This document shows positions 17,028 to 27,879 of a DNA stretch of 64,000 nucleotides, in pieces. The DNA lies in NCBI GenBank assembly GCA_028284445.1, contig JANQRS010000021.1:1-64000 (forward strand), read 5' to 3'. A program made the position numbers and the translations under genes. Each line of letters starts with the position of its first letter. Positions within the stretch are counted from its first letter, which is position 1. Under the pieces are notes generated by a model. It did no database searches, was not told the origin of the DNA, and saw only the letters and a program-made list of their open reading frames with translations. This stretch comes from Calditrichia bacterium (GTDB lineage: Bacteria; Calditrichota; Calditrichia; RBG-13-44-9; J075).

Positions 17028-20000
17028 CTATTTGATGATCGCAAATTTACCGGTCTTCTTGGCGCCGTTACCTGTTTCCACAACATAGAAGTATATGCCG
17101 TAGGCCACTTCCAGACCGTCTCTCGTGCGCAGATCCCAACTGGCCCGGCGATTGGCATCGGTTGCGGTATGGGAAATCTCGCGAACGATTTTTCCGGAGG
17201 ATGTAAAGATCGTAATCTTACAGTTCTCCGGCAGGTTAACGAAATCAATTTTGCGATCGCCGCGTCCTTCTTCCTGGTTAATTACCTGGCGTTCAAGACG
17301 GTTCACGGCAACGTATGGATCCGGCACAGTATAGATGCGATCGAGTTCATCTTCGATGCGATTATCATCAATGGCATTGCCGGCCATGGTAAATTCAAAT
17401 TGATCAAAGCGATCAAAGGTCTTTTTGGTGACGACCTTATAGACGTCCCCATTGTTCGCAGCGGTCCACTGGGTTGAATCCAGGCCATCCGGGTGCTTGA
17501 AGCGCCATTGATAAAGCACTTCACGCCCAGGCTCCCGCTTATTGTAAAGCAGAATGGCATCCAGGTGATCCAATTCTCCAATTGTGCTAACATCAAGATG
17601 GATATAAGGCATGCGGAATTGATCGGATGGATCGGTCACATCCCATACCTGGAAGTTTGTCGGACGATTGGTCAGCGATGTATCCGCACCGAAATCCATA
17701 ATTCGAACCTCAAAATCACGAGGCACCGGATTTCCGCTTGGGCCGGTGAAGTTGTCGAGAATTAGCGTTGAACTGCCACTCTCCCAGCTTGAAACTTCTT
17801 CATCCACATCTGTCTCATCGTTCTGTAGAACCACACGAATACCATCGAATATAAATTCTTCCGTGCGGCTGTTATTCGGCGGATCGTTGAGCACCTTGAC
17901 AGGCACATTGTCGCCAATCGAGGTAACTGTCATGCGATTGAGAACGCCGGTATAATAGTCAGGATTCAGATCTTCAAAAGAGCCGTCATCTCCAAATGAA
18001 ACGCGGTAGGATTCGCCTGTCTTGACAACCAGCGGATTATACACCTCAACCAGAATTGAACCGGTTCCGGTTCCGGCGATTTGCTTTACGCCGTCAGCAG
18101 TCACGTCAGGCGCGACCCAACCGGCAGAGGTTTCGGTGGGAATTACTTCCGCGGTATTGGGATCAAATGCAAAGGCACGACCCAAAGGATCTGTCTGAAT
18201 ATTGACTGGCGATTCCGTCGGAGATATGATTGACAGATTCTCTTTCTCAGAAATCTGCGGGAAGAAATCAGGGTGATAACCCTGATCAATACTCGCTATT
18301 GCATAGTAATAAGTGCGGCCATTGGTCACGGTTGTGTCGATAAAGAAATGTTCCAGACCGCTGTCCGTTCCCATATTGTAGGCAACACCAAGATCACTGC
18401 CGGAGCCGATTTCACTACCCAGGCGAACCGGGTGCAAGTCACGCAGACCATTGTCCAGGTCAAAAATTGCCATCGGCTTGAAGAGTAGCGGATTACCAAA
18501 ACCATCAGTAATGGTCTTGATTTCATTAAATGAGGCTTCAGTACTGCGATAAACGTAATATGCTTCAAAATCAAAGCCATAAATCGGATCACGAGAACGT
18601 TCGGCAATATCATCCCACTCCAGGAAAACCCGGCCATCTGCGCCGGTGGCCTGCAAGCGCGGCTGCCGTGGCGGACGGGCAAAGCTATAGTCGTTATCGT
18701 AAATCACCTGCATGGTTCGCTTGTTTCGGAGGATATCATCAAGGTCATTCCCGAAGAGCATCGCAATGGCATAGCGGTGTGTCGGCTCCTGCTCGTCGAA
18801 GCTGATAAAGCCGCTTCCGTAGGAGAATGCAATATCGCGCTGATAGTTGTCTTCCGTAAAGAAAGTACCGGGGAAGATCTCCATATTCCAGTAAAGCTCA
18901 TCGTTGGCAATTTCCTGACCGGTATCGCGAAGATAGAAGCTCGTCAGGCCAACCTGATCCGATTCATCATTGTCCGTGAACTCGAAGTTCGGCTCACCGT
19001 CATCAGGTATACCATTTGATTCAGTGCCATCAGCATCCGGTCCGGCATACTCAAAGAACTCCGGTCCAATACCGTCAGAGCCAACGTCATCGTTGACCGG
19101 CTCGATATCAAGGATCCCGTTTTCATTGATATCTTCACCAGGATCCAGCACGCCGTTAAAATTGGTATCTTCATTGTCAGGAACACCATTGCCGTTCAAA
19201 TCTTCCCATGCGGTCCAGTCGCCATCATCATCAATGCCATTGTTCTGACTTTCGTCTATAAGGCCATCCCCGTCATTATCGATGCCGTCATTGGGTAAAC
19301 CGGGACTCTCAAGGAAGGCAAATCCAAAGTATCCAAGTGGCAAACCGGTGTTAGAGATAAACGAGCGGTTCCAGGTAAAGGTGATGTCTTCATCCTGGCG
19401 GAAGGCAGCATCATCATTGCTAAAGGAGCCGCCCATATCCGGATCTACATACATACCGACAATTGCATTTTCAAGCGGCTTCGCCTGCGTGCCGTCATCA
19501 TACTTTGCGAGGCTAATATCGTAGATTCCGATCATGATATCCTCAGCAAGACGAGCATTCCATTGGTAAGCACGCGCTTCAGTGCTTATTCCCAGCCCAC
19601 GCCGGCCATCAGGCCATCCCCGCGTGTCGTTAGGAAAGGGGAAGTATTCAAATTCATCATTTTCGCGATCATCCATCGCGTAGTAAGATTCCTGGTCGGC
19701 GCGTGGGAAAGCGCCAAACTCGCCATTCCAACGTCCGGCGCGCGGTCCGGGCACCATATCACCTTCCATGCGGTTGTCACCAGGGTAAGTGCCAACAGGC
19801 CAATACTCCGGCCAGGTTTCGCGGCGATGACTAATCGCAAACCAGCCAACCGTATTCTGAATGCGTAAATCCAGTTCACCATTATCATTATAATCCTCGG
19901 CCGGCTGAAGAATACCGTCGCCTTCACCAAAATCATTGGTAGCTGCCAAACCGTCAACACCAACGTCTTCACTCACACCATATACCAGCGGCGTTTCCTG

Positions 20001-20510
20001 GGCATCCGGTTGATCGAGGTTGTAATAGGTAGGCAATGGCATCGTCGCATAATAGTGTGTGCCATCGGGGGCAAGCTCCTGGCCGATCCGGTAATAATCA
20101 GACACAATACGAATGGTATCGCCGGTGGATCCCAACACCTCGCTGGCAACCCAAAAATAGGAACCAAAGATATAGCTGGACAAATTAGCGCCCTTTGGCC
20201 AACCAATGCGCCGCCCCTGGGTATCATTTCCAATCTGACTATAGGAAAGCAGGCCGGCGTTTACGATGCTCCCTGCAACCAGGTTTCCATCGTGCTGCGT
20301 AAAGCGAATGTATTTGGCATGCCCTTCCTGTTGACTACTGCGCTTGTTGAAGCCCCGTGTCGTCTGCAAAGAGCCCTGAATTTCGGTATCATTGCCGAGC
20401 TTGTGGCTGGCCTGCGGATAAACAACAGTCAGGCTTAACGCCAACATCAGCAGAATACGCGGTAGTCGCTTCAAGCTATTTGAGATATCTAATGATATTG
20501 CTTTCGACAT
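17028..20510 (-). CDS. Large secreted protein with Ca-binding-like DxDxDG repeats, FN3 and C-terminal sorting-like domain (copy A)
   Basis: Start is taken at ATG 20510 (GAAGGA seven bases upstream), giving 1160 residues with a signal peptide (ILLMLALSLTVVYPQA). The middle holds an acidic stretch of EF-hand/thrombospondin-3-like repeats (DGIDNDGDGLIDE, NNGIDDDGDW, DLNGNGVPDNED, DTNFNGVLDPGED). A fibronectin-III-like domain follows (PRLQATGADGRVFLEWDD...AYYVYRS). The C-terminal domain is VPDPYVAVNRLE...CKITIFTSSGKIVREI...YGIYFYVVETGN, a variant of the FlgD-Ig/T9SS type. It sits between a TonB receptor and a PorV/PorQ gene, where a SusD would be in Bacteroides; no SusD-like sequence is seen. Ligand binding at the surface is inferred. 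Paralogue at 34556-38236. Confidence 0.75.
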   Translation of the reverse strand: MSKAISLDISNSLKRLPRILLMLALSLTVVYPQASHKLGNDTEIQGSLQTTRGFNKRSSQQEGHAKYIRFTQHDGNLVAGSIVNAGLLSYSQIGNDTQGRRIGWPKGANLSSYIFGSYFWVASEVLGSTGDTIRIVSDYYRIGQELAPDGTHYYATMPLPTYYNLDQPDAQETPLVYGVSEDVGVDGLAATNDFGEGDGILQPAEDYNDNGELDLRIQNTVGWFAISHRRETWPEYWPVGTYPGDNRMEGDMVPGPRAGRWNGEFGAFPRADQESYYAMDDRENDEFEYFPFPNDTRGWPDGRRGLGISTEARAYQWNARLAEDIMIGIYDISLAKYDDGTQAKPLENAIVGMYVDPDMGGSFSNDDAAFRQDEDITFTWNRSFISNTGLPLGYFGFAFLESPGLPNDGIDNDGDGLIDESQNNGIDDDGDWTAWEDLNGNGVPDNEDTNFNGVLDPGEDINENGILDIEPVNDDVGSDGIGPEFFEYAGPDADGTESNGIPDDGEPNFEFTDNDESDQVGLTSFYLRDTGQEIANDELYWNMEIFPGTFFTEDNYQRDIAFSYGSGFISFDEQEPTHRYAIAMLFGNDLDDILRNKRTMQVIYDNDYSFARPPRQPRLQATGADGRVFLEWDDIAERSRDPIYGFDFEAYYVYRSTEASFNEIKTITDGFGNPLLFKPMAIFDLDNGLRDLHPVRLGSEIGSGSDLGVAYNMGTDSGLEHFFIDTTVTNGRTYYYAIASIDQGYHPDFFPQISEKENLSIISPTESPVNIQTDPLGRAFAFDPNTAEVIPTETSAGWVAPDVTADGVKQIAGTGTGSILVEVYNPLVVKTGESYRVSFGDDGSFEDLNPDYYTGVLNRMTVTSIGDNVPVKVLNDPPNNSRTEEFIFDGIRVVLQNDETDVDEEVSSWESGSSTLILDNFTGPSGNPVPRDFEVRIMDFGADTSLTNRPTNFQVWDVTDPSDQFRMPYIHLDVSTIGELDHLDAILLYNKREPGREVLYQWRFKHPDGLDSTQWTAANNGDVYKVVTKKTFDRFDQFEFTMAGNAIDDNRIEDELDRIYTVPDPYVAVNRLERQVINQEEGRGDRKIDFVNLPENCKITIFTSSGKIVREISHTATDANRRASWDLRTRDGLEVAYGIYFYVVETGNGAKKTGKFAIIK

Positions 20511-20594
20511 TGCTAGTCCTTCTCTTTCTATAAGGTGGTGACAGAAGGTTCGATTCAAAGTTCAAACGGAACTGCCGGTCAACTATTTTTACAA

Positions 20595-23576
20595 CTAGAA
20601 CTTGAATTCAAGTCCCATTTGAATTCTCCGCGGCGGAGAAAAGTTGTCCGGATTCAAAATCGTTTCATCATAGTTGAACAGGCCTTCGTTTACCAAATCT
20701 TGAAGGATAAAGGCCAATTCAAAAGGCAATACCGCTACTTCATCTCCCTGACCGGTGCTCCGATAAACTTCTTCGTGGTTCAAATGATCGAAGAGATTAT
20801 CAACCTGCATGAACAGACTGGATTTCAAGCCAAAGAGATTGAGGTGTTTTTTTGCTTTCAGATCGACACTCCAGCGCGTTGGCTGGGTATCGGTATTGCG
20901 GTATTCACGTTCCGGAATTTCGAACTTGCCGACAAAGGTAGGTGAAAAAGGAACCCCGGAATTGAGGAATCCAACCAGACCGACGCTCCAGTTACCCCGC
21001 TTGGCGAAGTTGATATAAGCATTGCCGGTATGGCGCTGATCCCAGTTCAGGGCCCGTATTTGACGATCGACGAATACAACGTCTTCACCACTAATCTGGC
21101 TGGCTGTATTGATCAATAGAAGGGTGTTCGGATCGGAGTTACTGCCGTTGGCAAACGCCAGCGTGTAGTTCAAACCGCCGCTAATCAGTCCGCCGCTCTT
21201 CGTAAATCCAAAGGTGATACCTTTGGTGTTCCCATAGTCACGGTTCACATAGCGGTTATAGCTGACGTTGTCGATCGTGTTGATTCGCTCCAGTCCAAGC
21301 AGGTTGCGGAAATCCTTGTAATAGGCGGTGATATCAACGGCAATCGTCGAGGTAATTTCTTGCTGAAGACCAATCTCGTAAGCGATTGTTTTTTCAGGTT
21401 TAAGGTCTGCATTCCCCAAGGTCCGACCATCTAATTGAATCGGGGTCAACACAACCAGCGGCTCGTTATACATGAAGGCAAAACTGGGCATCTGGAAGAA
21501 ATGTCCGTATGAGCCATGGAAAGCGCCGGTAGCCGAAATCGGGAATGAAATTCCCAGACGGGGGCTTAGCTGATACTTGGTGCTTGCATCTTGCAGATTT
21601 GCTTCTCTGCCGAGATTAAAAGACTCCGTCCTGAAGTTAATCGGCACTGCGTTATTTGGGTCAAAAATATCCAATCTTAAGCCGGCATTAACGATAATGT
21701 CGTCGCCGAGTTCCAACTTGTCCTGGACATAAAACGCTGCTTCAATCGGCTTAATATCGTAATCACGATAAAGGGCAACTTCATCCAGACCGATTTCTTC
21801 AAAGCGCTGCGCCGGTGTAAAAGTGTTTGTTAACGGATCAAAGGTGCCATTGTTCAGCTCCCAATGACGCCAAAATCCCTGCATGGCATTCCAATAGTCA
21901 CCGAAATTCTCGTAGAAGGCCGGGATAATATTGACCAGTTCCCCGGTGTCAAAATTGAAATAAAATGGGGTGATTTCGCCGAATGAATTGTTGCGCCATT
22001 CATCGGAGAGACGCACGCCCCGGCCGTATACATTGATCCAGTGCTGCTTGGCAATAAATCCGGCCTTTATAAAGTTGTATTTGTTGATTTGCCAGTTCAA
22101 ATCTCCGCTAACGAGATATTGATCAACGAAATTCTTGCCATCCTGGTCGGCCCAATACCCACCAGTGCCGCCCAGCAAGAAGCCGTTGGAGCCAGCCGAG
22201 ATAGGCTGTATACCGGCGTCGCCCGGTGCATCTGCAAAGAGGTTATCCTTGCGGTAAAAGTTCTCGCCGTCATTGCGCTGATAGGAGAAGGCGAAATTGT
22301 AGAAGAAGTTATCCGTCGGGAAATGCTGAGCCCGGAAGAAATGTGAATGGGCAATTTGCCGCGTTGTTCCGGCCTCGTCCGGTGCATAGCGCCGGAAAGC
22401 GTCTGCGCCATTGTTCAGGGGATCAATCGCGCCTTCGGTCTCCCGCAAGGAACCGAACATCTGGTAACTGAAAGTCAGCTTCGGATGCGGAACAAAGAGC
22501 AATTTGGTGTTGATGGAACCGGAGAAGCCCGTGCGCAGGGGGCCGCGAGCCAGGTCGCCGGTGGACAGGGAGTCCGGAATAAAGATCACCCCATCGGGAT
22601 CAGTCGTGGGCTGATTATTCGCCCAGTATCGATAGGTTTGAATCCGCCAGCCGTCTATAGGATTAAAACGGCGCTCGAACCAATCCAGGCTCTGAAAATC
22701 GTTGTAGCGTCCGGAAACAGAGAAGCCCAGTTTTTCGCTGATAAGCGGTCCACTAAGGCTGAATTGATAATCTTTTTCGGAGAGAAAATCTATTTCATCA
22801 ACGCCCAGGTAGGTTTCTTCCTGACCGCTTATAAAATCGCCAATAAATGTTTGGAAGCTCCCTTTCCAGGTAGAAGCCGGGCGCTTGGTGACAATATTAA
22901 CGATTCCGGATTGCGCTGAACCGTATTCCGCATTGAAGGTACCACTGATCACTTCCAGCTCTTCAATCATGGAATTTTCGACGGTTACATTGTTACCACC
23001 AGATTGATCGAATGCATTGGTAACCGGAACACCATCTATAATGTAAGCAACTTCGCGGGCACGACCACCGCGGAAGTGCAATTCGCCGCCGGTGCTTACA
23101 ACGCCGGCCTGCAATTCCAGGACCTCTTCGATCTCGGTTACAGGCATCAGCTCAACTGTTTCCGCTGAGACAATTGAAGCACTGTGGGTGCGGTCCATCT
23201 CGACAGCCGGTCTACTGGCTTCAACAATGACCTCGGTGCCTTCTACCGCCTCTGAGGACAATTTTACATTTTGGGTCGTGGTGCGATCCACACTTACCCG
23301 AACGTTGCCAACCGAGTGAGATGCATAACCGATATACTCGACCGTCAATTTATAGGTGCCGGGCGGTACATTGATAATAGAGAAAAAACCATCTACATCG
23401 GTTGACCCACCAAGCGACGTGCCTTCAAGCACGACATTGGCGCCGATAAGCGGCTCTCCGGATCTGGAATCGGTTATTTGTCCAATGACCTTACCGGTAG
23501 TTCCTGCCAGAACGGTTTGGCTGATAAGAACGAGGAAAAACAGAACGGCGCACCAGCGCCCTAGAGATTGAAACAA
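20595..23576 (-). CDS. TonB-dependent receptor with carboxypeptidase-like N-domain (copy A)
   Basis: I chose TTG 23576 because GGGGGA stands just upstream and it opens a good signal peptide (FQSLGRWCAVLFFLVLISQTVLA); an ATG at 23633 in frame has no site and would add 19 residues. Next comes a CarboxypepD_reg-like domain (GKVIGQITDSRSGEPLIGANV...). The plug domain follows (VTEIEEVLELQAGV...HFRGGRAREVAYIIDGVPV...GTFNAEYGSAQSGIVNIVTKR), and then a ~750-residue barrel ending RIQMGLEFKF. It is a SusC-like outer-membrane importer driven by TonB. First gene of the minus-strand module; the substrate is probably an alpha-glucan from context. Confidence 0.9.
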   Translation of the reverse strand: MFQSLGRWCAVLFFLVLISQTVLAGTTGKVIGQITDSRSGEPLIGANVVLEGTSLGGSTDVDGFFSIINVPPGTYKLTVEYIGYASHSVGNVRVSVDRTTTQNVKLSSEAVEGTEVIVEASRPAVEMDRTHSASIVSAETVELMPVTEIEEVLELQAGVVSTGGELHFRGGRAREVAYIIDGVPVTNAFDQSGGNNVTVENSMIEELEVISGTFNAEYGSAQSGIVNIVTKRPASTWKGSFQTFIGDFISGQEETYLGVDEIDFLSEKDYQFSLSGPLISEKLGFSVSGRYNDFQSLDWFERRFNPIDGWRIQTYRYWANNQPTTDPDGVIFIPDSLSTGDLARGPLRTGFSGSINTKLLFVPHPKLTFSYQMFGSLRETEGAIDPLNNGADAFRRYAPDEAGTTRQIAHSHFFRAQHFPTDNFFYNFAFSYQRNDGENFYRKDNLFADAPGDAGIQPISAGSNGFLLGGTGGYWADQDGKNFVDQYLVSGDLNWQINKYNFIKAGFIAKQHWINVYGRGVRLSDEWRNNSFGEITPFYFNFDTGELVNIIPAFYENFGDYWNAMQGFWRHWELNNGTFDPLTNTFTPAQRFEEIGLDEVALYRDYDIKPIEAAFYVQDKLELGDDIIVNAGLRLDIFDPNNAVPINFRTESFNLGREANLQDASTKYQLSPRLGISFPISATGAFHGSYGHFFQMPSFAFMYNEPLVVLTPIQLDGRTLGNADLKPEKTIAYEIGLQQEITSTIAVDITAYYKDFRNLLGLERINTIDNVSYNRYVNRDYGNTKGITFGFTKSGGLISGGLNYTLAFANGSNSDPNTLLLINTASQISGEDVVFVDRQIRALNWDQRHTGNAYINFAKRGNWSVGLVGFLNSGVPFSPTFVGKFEIPEREYRNTDTQPTRWSVDLKAKKHLNLFGLKSSLFMQVDNLFDHLNHEEVYRSTGQGDEVAVLPFELAFILQDLVNEGLFNYDETILNPDNFSPPRRIQMGLEFKF

Positions 23577-23969
23577 GAAGTCCCCCTTTCTTTTGTCCCC
23601 CAACAATCGAAAGCACAATTGCAAAAGATCCATACAGTTAACAAGTATGAGGCTTCTAGATTTAGGACGCCTTCATAGCACTCTTAATTTACAATTATTT
23701 TATTTTAAGGCAACCGCAAACACATTTTGTGCAAAACTTCTCAAGGAGGGCATGAAAATCAACCCGTTTGAGAACAAATTCATGTGTTCTGCAACCAGAA
23801 TCGGCGCAAAAAATCAATTGTCATTCCCGCATAATGGGACATAAAATTTGAGTTGCCTATCAATTTCTACAGCCAGTGAGCAAAATACCATAATCCTGAT
23901 TACAAAATCGCAATCTTATGTCGAGAATTTCCGTTTTCAAATGATTTCGACATCGTTTATATTCGATTC
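23577..23969. other. Divergent promoter region between receptor A and the 604-aa amylase
   Basis: Nearly 400 bases between divergently transcribed genes with no supported coding frame. It should contain both promoters and any regulator site. It is locally AT-rich (about 23690-23740 and 23900-23970). I could not identify a clear -35/-10 pair or a perfect operator palindrome. Confidence 0.4.
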
Positions 23970-25784
23970 ATGAAAAATATCTCGATATTTATTGTCTTGC
24001 TGGCGACATGCTCACTATCTGCAGATGATGCCGCGAAATCTGCTACAGCGCCCCCCCATTCGCCGCCGGAATGGGCCAAATATGCGGTTTGGTATCAAAT
24101 CTTCCCGGAACGGTTTTTCAATGGCGACCGCAACAACGACCCGGGCCCTGCCGAGATGGCCAATGCCTGGCCCTATTTTGTGCCGGATGATTGGCAAATT
24201 CACCCCTGGACCTCCGATTGGTATCAGCTCCAACCCTGGGAAACAAATATTGCCTGGCACGAACGCTTTACCTATGCGGAAGAAGGCAAGCCGTCTTTTA
24301 ATCTCTCCGCCGGTCTGCGGCGCTATGGGGGCGACCTGCAAGGCATCCTGAACAAGCTCGACTATCTTCAGAATCTGGGCATAACGGCCATTTACCTCAA
24401 CCCGATATTTGAGTCACCCTCGCTACACAAATATGACACCGCCATTTATCGCCACGTAGATAACAATTTTGGCCCGGACCCCGCCGGAGATCGACAGATT
24501 TGGGAAACCGAAGACCCGCTTGATCCAACATCCTGGCAGTGGACAGCGGCAGACAAGCTATTTCTACGCCTTATTGAAGCTTGCCACGAACGTGGTATGA
24601 AAATCATCATCGATGGGGTCTTTAATCACACCGGTAACAACTTTTGGGCATTCCGGCATTTGCAGGAGCATCAAGCGAAGTCTCCGTATCAAGATTGGTA
24701 TACGATCAAGGCATGGGACGATCCGTCAACGCCAGAAAACGAGTTTCGCTATGTCAATTGGGGCGGCGCAGATGATTTGCCGGAAGTTCGCCAGGATGAG
24801 AATGGTCTGGTTGAACCGGTCGCCAACTATTTCCATCAGATCATCCGCCGCTGGATGGATCCCAACGGTGATGGTGATCCCTCGGACGGCGTCGACGGCT
24901 GGCGCCTCGATGTTGCCGAAAAAGTGCATATCAATTTCTGGAAGAAGTTTCGTGGTTGGGTTAAGGATATCAACCCGGATGCCTACCTCACCGGTGAGCT
25001 ATGGTGGGAAGACTGGCAGAACAACAAGATGGTCAACGCTGCCCCCTGGTTCGACGGGGCATTTGACGGGGTGATGAACTATCGGGTTGCACGTGCCCTG
25101 AAGAAATACGTCATCGATCAGAAACGGCAGATTTCAACAATGGCATTTATCGACAGCATCCGCACGATTCAAGAAAATTACGGCAGGGCCCACATGCTGG
25201 CTTCACAGAACCTGCTTGACAGCCACGATGTTGACAGAATTGCATCGCAGGTCGTGAATCCCGATGGCTTTTATGATCATAACGCCAGTGCCATATATAA
25301 TCCGGACTATAATGTTCGACGTCCAAACGAACAGGAATGGCAGCGCCTGAAATTGATCGTTGCCCTACAGATACTGCTTCCCGGGGCGCCAATGATTTAT
25401 TACGGTGGTGAAGCAGGTATGTGGGGTGGCGACGATCCATGTCCCCGCAAGCCCATGGTTTGGCCGGAATTGCAATATGACAATGAAGAGGCGCACCCCC
25501 TTTTTCATCAGCGCTCCTCAGACGCCGTGCAATTCAATGATGAATTGTTTGCTTATTATCAGCATTGGATTAAATTTCGGCGCGCAAATCCGGTTATCGT
25601 CGAAGGGGATCTGACGATGGAAGCAGTTGAAGAAATGCCAAGCCTACTTGTTATTCGCTATGATGACTCAAAACGACTCGTTAAGATTTTGGCAAACAAC
25701 AGCTCCAGGCATGTCCGCTATCGGGAACGAAAGAATGGCGATAACATCAATCTACCACCCTATGGCATCATAGCATTGAGATAA
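23970..25784 (+). CDS. GH13 alpha-amylase/neopullulanase-type enzyme, exported
   Basis: 604 residues with a short signal peptide (ISIFIVLLATCSLSA). The catalytic barrel begins WAKYAVWYQIFPERFFNGD, typical of the cyclomaltodextrinase/neopullulanase/alpha-amylase branch. Conserved regions: DGVFNH, GWRLDVAEKV (nucleophile Asp314), LTGELWWE (acid/base Glu343) and LLDSHDVDR (Asp420). A small C-terminal beta domain follows. It lacks a T9SS tail and the N-terminal module of cytoplasmic neopullulanases, so it is predicted to be a periplasmic maltodextrin hydrolase. The following SGNH gene starts 12 bases after its stop. Confidence 0.92.
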   Translation: MKNISIFIVLLATCSLSADDAAKSATAPPHSPPEWAKYAVWYQIFPERFFNGDRNNDPGPAEMANAWPYFVPDDWQIHPWTSDWYQLQPWETNIAWHERFTYAEEGKPSFNLSAGLRRYGGDLQGILNKLDYLQNLGITAIYLNPIFESPSLHKYDTAIYRHVDNNFGPDPAGDRQIWETEDPLDPTSWQWTAADKLFLRLIEACHERGMKIIIDGVFNHTGNNFWAFRHLQEHQAKSPYQDWYTIKAWDDPSTPENEFRYVNWGGADDLPEVRQDENGLVEPVANYFHQIIRRWMDPNGDGDPSDGVDGWRLDVAEKVHINFWKKFRGWVKDINPDAYLTGELWWEDWQNNKMVNAAPWFDGAFDGVMNYRVARALKKYVIDQKRQISTMAFIDSIRTIQENYGRAHMLASQNLLDSHDVDRIASQVVNPDGFYDHNASAIYNPDYNVRRPNEQEWQRLKLIVALQILLPGAPMIYYGGEAGMWGGDDPCPRKPMVWPELQYDNEEAHPLFHQRSSDAVQFNDELFAYYQHWIKFRRANPVIVEGDLTMEAVEEMPSLLVIRYDDSKRLVKILANNSSRHVRYRERKNGDNINLPPYGIIALR

Positions 25785-25795
25785 CATCCATCGAG

Positions 25796-27790
25796 ATGAC
25801 GAAGAAAACCAAATCCGCAGCGCCACTCAAAAATGAATGGTTGATTCGCCTTGCACTTGTCGCCGCTCCCCTGCTGCTGCTCCTATTGCTCGAAGGCGGA
25901 CTCCGCATGTTAGATTATGGCGAGTCTTTTGAGATATTGGTGCCTTTTCAAAGCGACACCAACTATCTAGCGGTCAACCCGGCACTGGGTCAACGCTATT
26001 TTCCAGCCGGCCAGGTGACTCCGGAAGTAGCCCTCACAGATGCTATCCTGAAAGAGAAACCGCAAGACAGCTATCGAATATTTGTGCTCGGCGGCTCCAC
26101 GGCAGCCGGATATCCGTATCAATACAACGGCAGCTTTCCTTCAATCCTGAAATTGATTCTGAAAGCATATTACCCTAATAAGCATATTGAGATTATGAAC
26201 CTGGCAATGCCGGCGGTGTCCAGCTATACGGTGCGCGAAATCGCGCTTAGCCTCGCCGAATATCAACCGGATGCCTACATTATATATGCTGGACACAACG
26301 AATTTTATGGCGGACTCGGAATCGCCTCGACTGAATCGCTCGGCCAGTCACGCTGGTTTGTCAACACCTATTTGAAGCTGCGTCATTATCGCAGCTTCCA
26401 GTTGTTTCGAGGTCTTTTCAATGGATTACGCGGCCTCATTTTCAGTGATAGCAAGCCGGCCGGTAATAATGGAGGCACTTTGATGGCGCGAATGGCCGGC
26501 AAGCGTTCAATCCCCTACAACGCCCCGGAGGTCAGACTAGCTGCCACCAATTTCCAGGGCAACCTGCAGGACATTGCCGAGTTTTGCCAGGCGAATAACA
26601 TTGAGCTATTTGCCGGATCAGTCGTCAGCAATCTGCGAGACCAGCCACCATTTGTAAACTCATTTGCCGAAGAGGTTGGAAAAGATGCATGGCATTCAAA
26701 GATACAAACTGCGGCATCAGCCATTAACGAACAGAATTATTCAGCAGCGCTTTCAGCGATTTCCGATGCTGTAAAACTGGATAGCTTGGCGGCGACGCAG
26801 TATTTTTTACGCGCCCGGGCTCAGTTGGCAATCGCAGATACCGCGGCAGCTTATCAGTCCTATCTACGCGCAAAGGACTATGACGGGCTGCGCTTTCGGG
26901 CCACTGAGCATATCAATCAAGCTGTACGAGCAATTGCCGAGTCCAGTGAGCTGCACTACGTGCCGGTGAAAGAGCGATTTCAGGCGGCATCTCCCGGCAA
27001 AATCCCCGGCAACAATCTTTTCCTGGAGCACCTGCATCCCAACCTGCCCGGTTATCGCTTAATGGCCGAAGCCTTTGCCGAGGCCATCGCCGAATCAGGG
27101 ATCATCGGACCGGCTCGTCGCGGTAGCGCAATTGATGCAAGCTGGCGGAAACAAATCGGAGTCACCCGCGTTGACCTGGAATTCGCCAAAATCCGTATCG
27201 ATTTTCTCAAGCGCGGCTGGCCCTTTACGGACAAGTCGCCCGGCGCAAAGAGTGATGTACAGATTCCCAATGCCAGCAAGGAGCAGGAACTGGCGCTGCG
27301 TTTTTGGCAGAATGAGTTAAGCTGGGAAAAAATGCACGTGGAAATGGCCCGGCACTATGAGAAAGCGAACAATTGGCCGGCAGCAGCGCGGGAATATCAG
27401 GCGCTGATTACTGCCACGCCAATGAATGCTTCACCATATACATTTATGGCGCGCGCCCTGATGCGCATGCAGCGCCCGGCTCAGGCCCTGGCGGCATTAA
27501 AGGCCGGTATGCAGCTGGAGAAGACGGCCTATGCCTCACAGCTTGCCGGCACCATTCACATGATGATGCAGCAAGCACCTGCGGCCATACCCTACTTTCG
27601 CGAATCGCTGCAGCTTAAGCCAGGCGACCTTGACGTCATGTTCAAGCTCGCTGAAGCGCACGTGTTCAATGGCGATTTGGACAGCGGAGAAAGCCTCTTA
27701 CGGGAAATCCTCAGCAATCGCCCGGATTATCCTCGCAGCAAGGAACTGGCGGCGTTTATCGAGAGCAAACGGCAAAGTCGTAAGAAATAA
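25796..27790 (+). CDS. Membrane-anchored SGNH/GDSL hydrolase-like protein with TPR repeats (copy 1)
   Basis: One N-terminal TM helix (residues ~16-36) is followed by an SGNH fold: block I FVLGGSTAAG (Ser101), block III YAGHNEFYGG (Asn168) and block V EHLHPN (His412/His414). These make the Ser-His catalytic set complete. After residue ~470 come TPR-like helical repeats (NNWPAAAREYQALITATPMNASPYTFMARALMRMQRPAQALAAL...). SGNH enzymes are esterases, often acting on O-acyl groups of polysaccharides. It is co-transcribed with the amylase and followed by a paralogue, so deacylation of a sugar polymer is possible but unproven. Confidence 0.85.
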   Translation: MTKKTKSAAPLKNEWLIRLALVAAPLLLLLLLEGGLRMLDYGESFEILVPFQSDTNYLAVNPALGQRYFPAGQVTPEVALTDAILKEKPQDSYRIFVLGGSTAAGYPYQYNGSFPSILKLILKAYYPNKHIEIMNLAMPAVSSYTVREIALSLAEYQPDAYIIYAGHNEFYGGLGIASTESLGQSRWFVNTYLKLRHYRSFQLFRGLFNGLRGLIFSDSKPAGNNGGTLMARMAGKRSIPYNAPEVRLAATNFQGNLQDIAEFCQANNIELFAGSVVSNLRDQPPFVNSFAEEVGKDAWHSKIQTAASAINEQNYSAALSAISDAVKLDSLAATQYFLRARAQLAIADTAAAYQSYLRAKDYDGLRFRATEHINQAVRAIAESSELHYVPVKERFQAASPGKIPGNNLFLEHLHPNLPGYRLMAEAFAEAIAESGIIGPARRGSAIDASWRKQIGVTRVDLEFAKIRIDFLKRGWPFTDKSPGAKSDVQIPNASKEQELALRFWQNELSWEKMHVEMARHYEKANNWPAAAREYQALITATPMNASPYTFMARALMRMQRPAQALAALKAGMQLEKTAYASQLAGTIHMMMQQAPAAIPYFRESLQLKPGDLDVMFKLAEAHVFNGDLDSGESLLREILSNRPDYPRSKELAAFIESKRQSRKK

Positions 27791-27835
27791 GTTATCCCCC
27801 CTAATGTCCCCCGGGGGGACATTAGGGGGGATAAC
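27791..27835. repeat. GC-rich palindrome (copy 3)
   Basis: 22-bp perfect arms (27791-27812 and 27814-27835) around a single G, core CCCCC/GGGGG, with outer GTTAT/ATAAC. Located immediately after the stop of the first SGNH-TPR gene, between two paralogues on the same strand. Confidence 0.9.
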
Positions 27836-27879
27836 AGATGCTGAAACGCAGAGAAAATCAACCACAAATCTAACGCAAT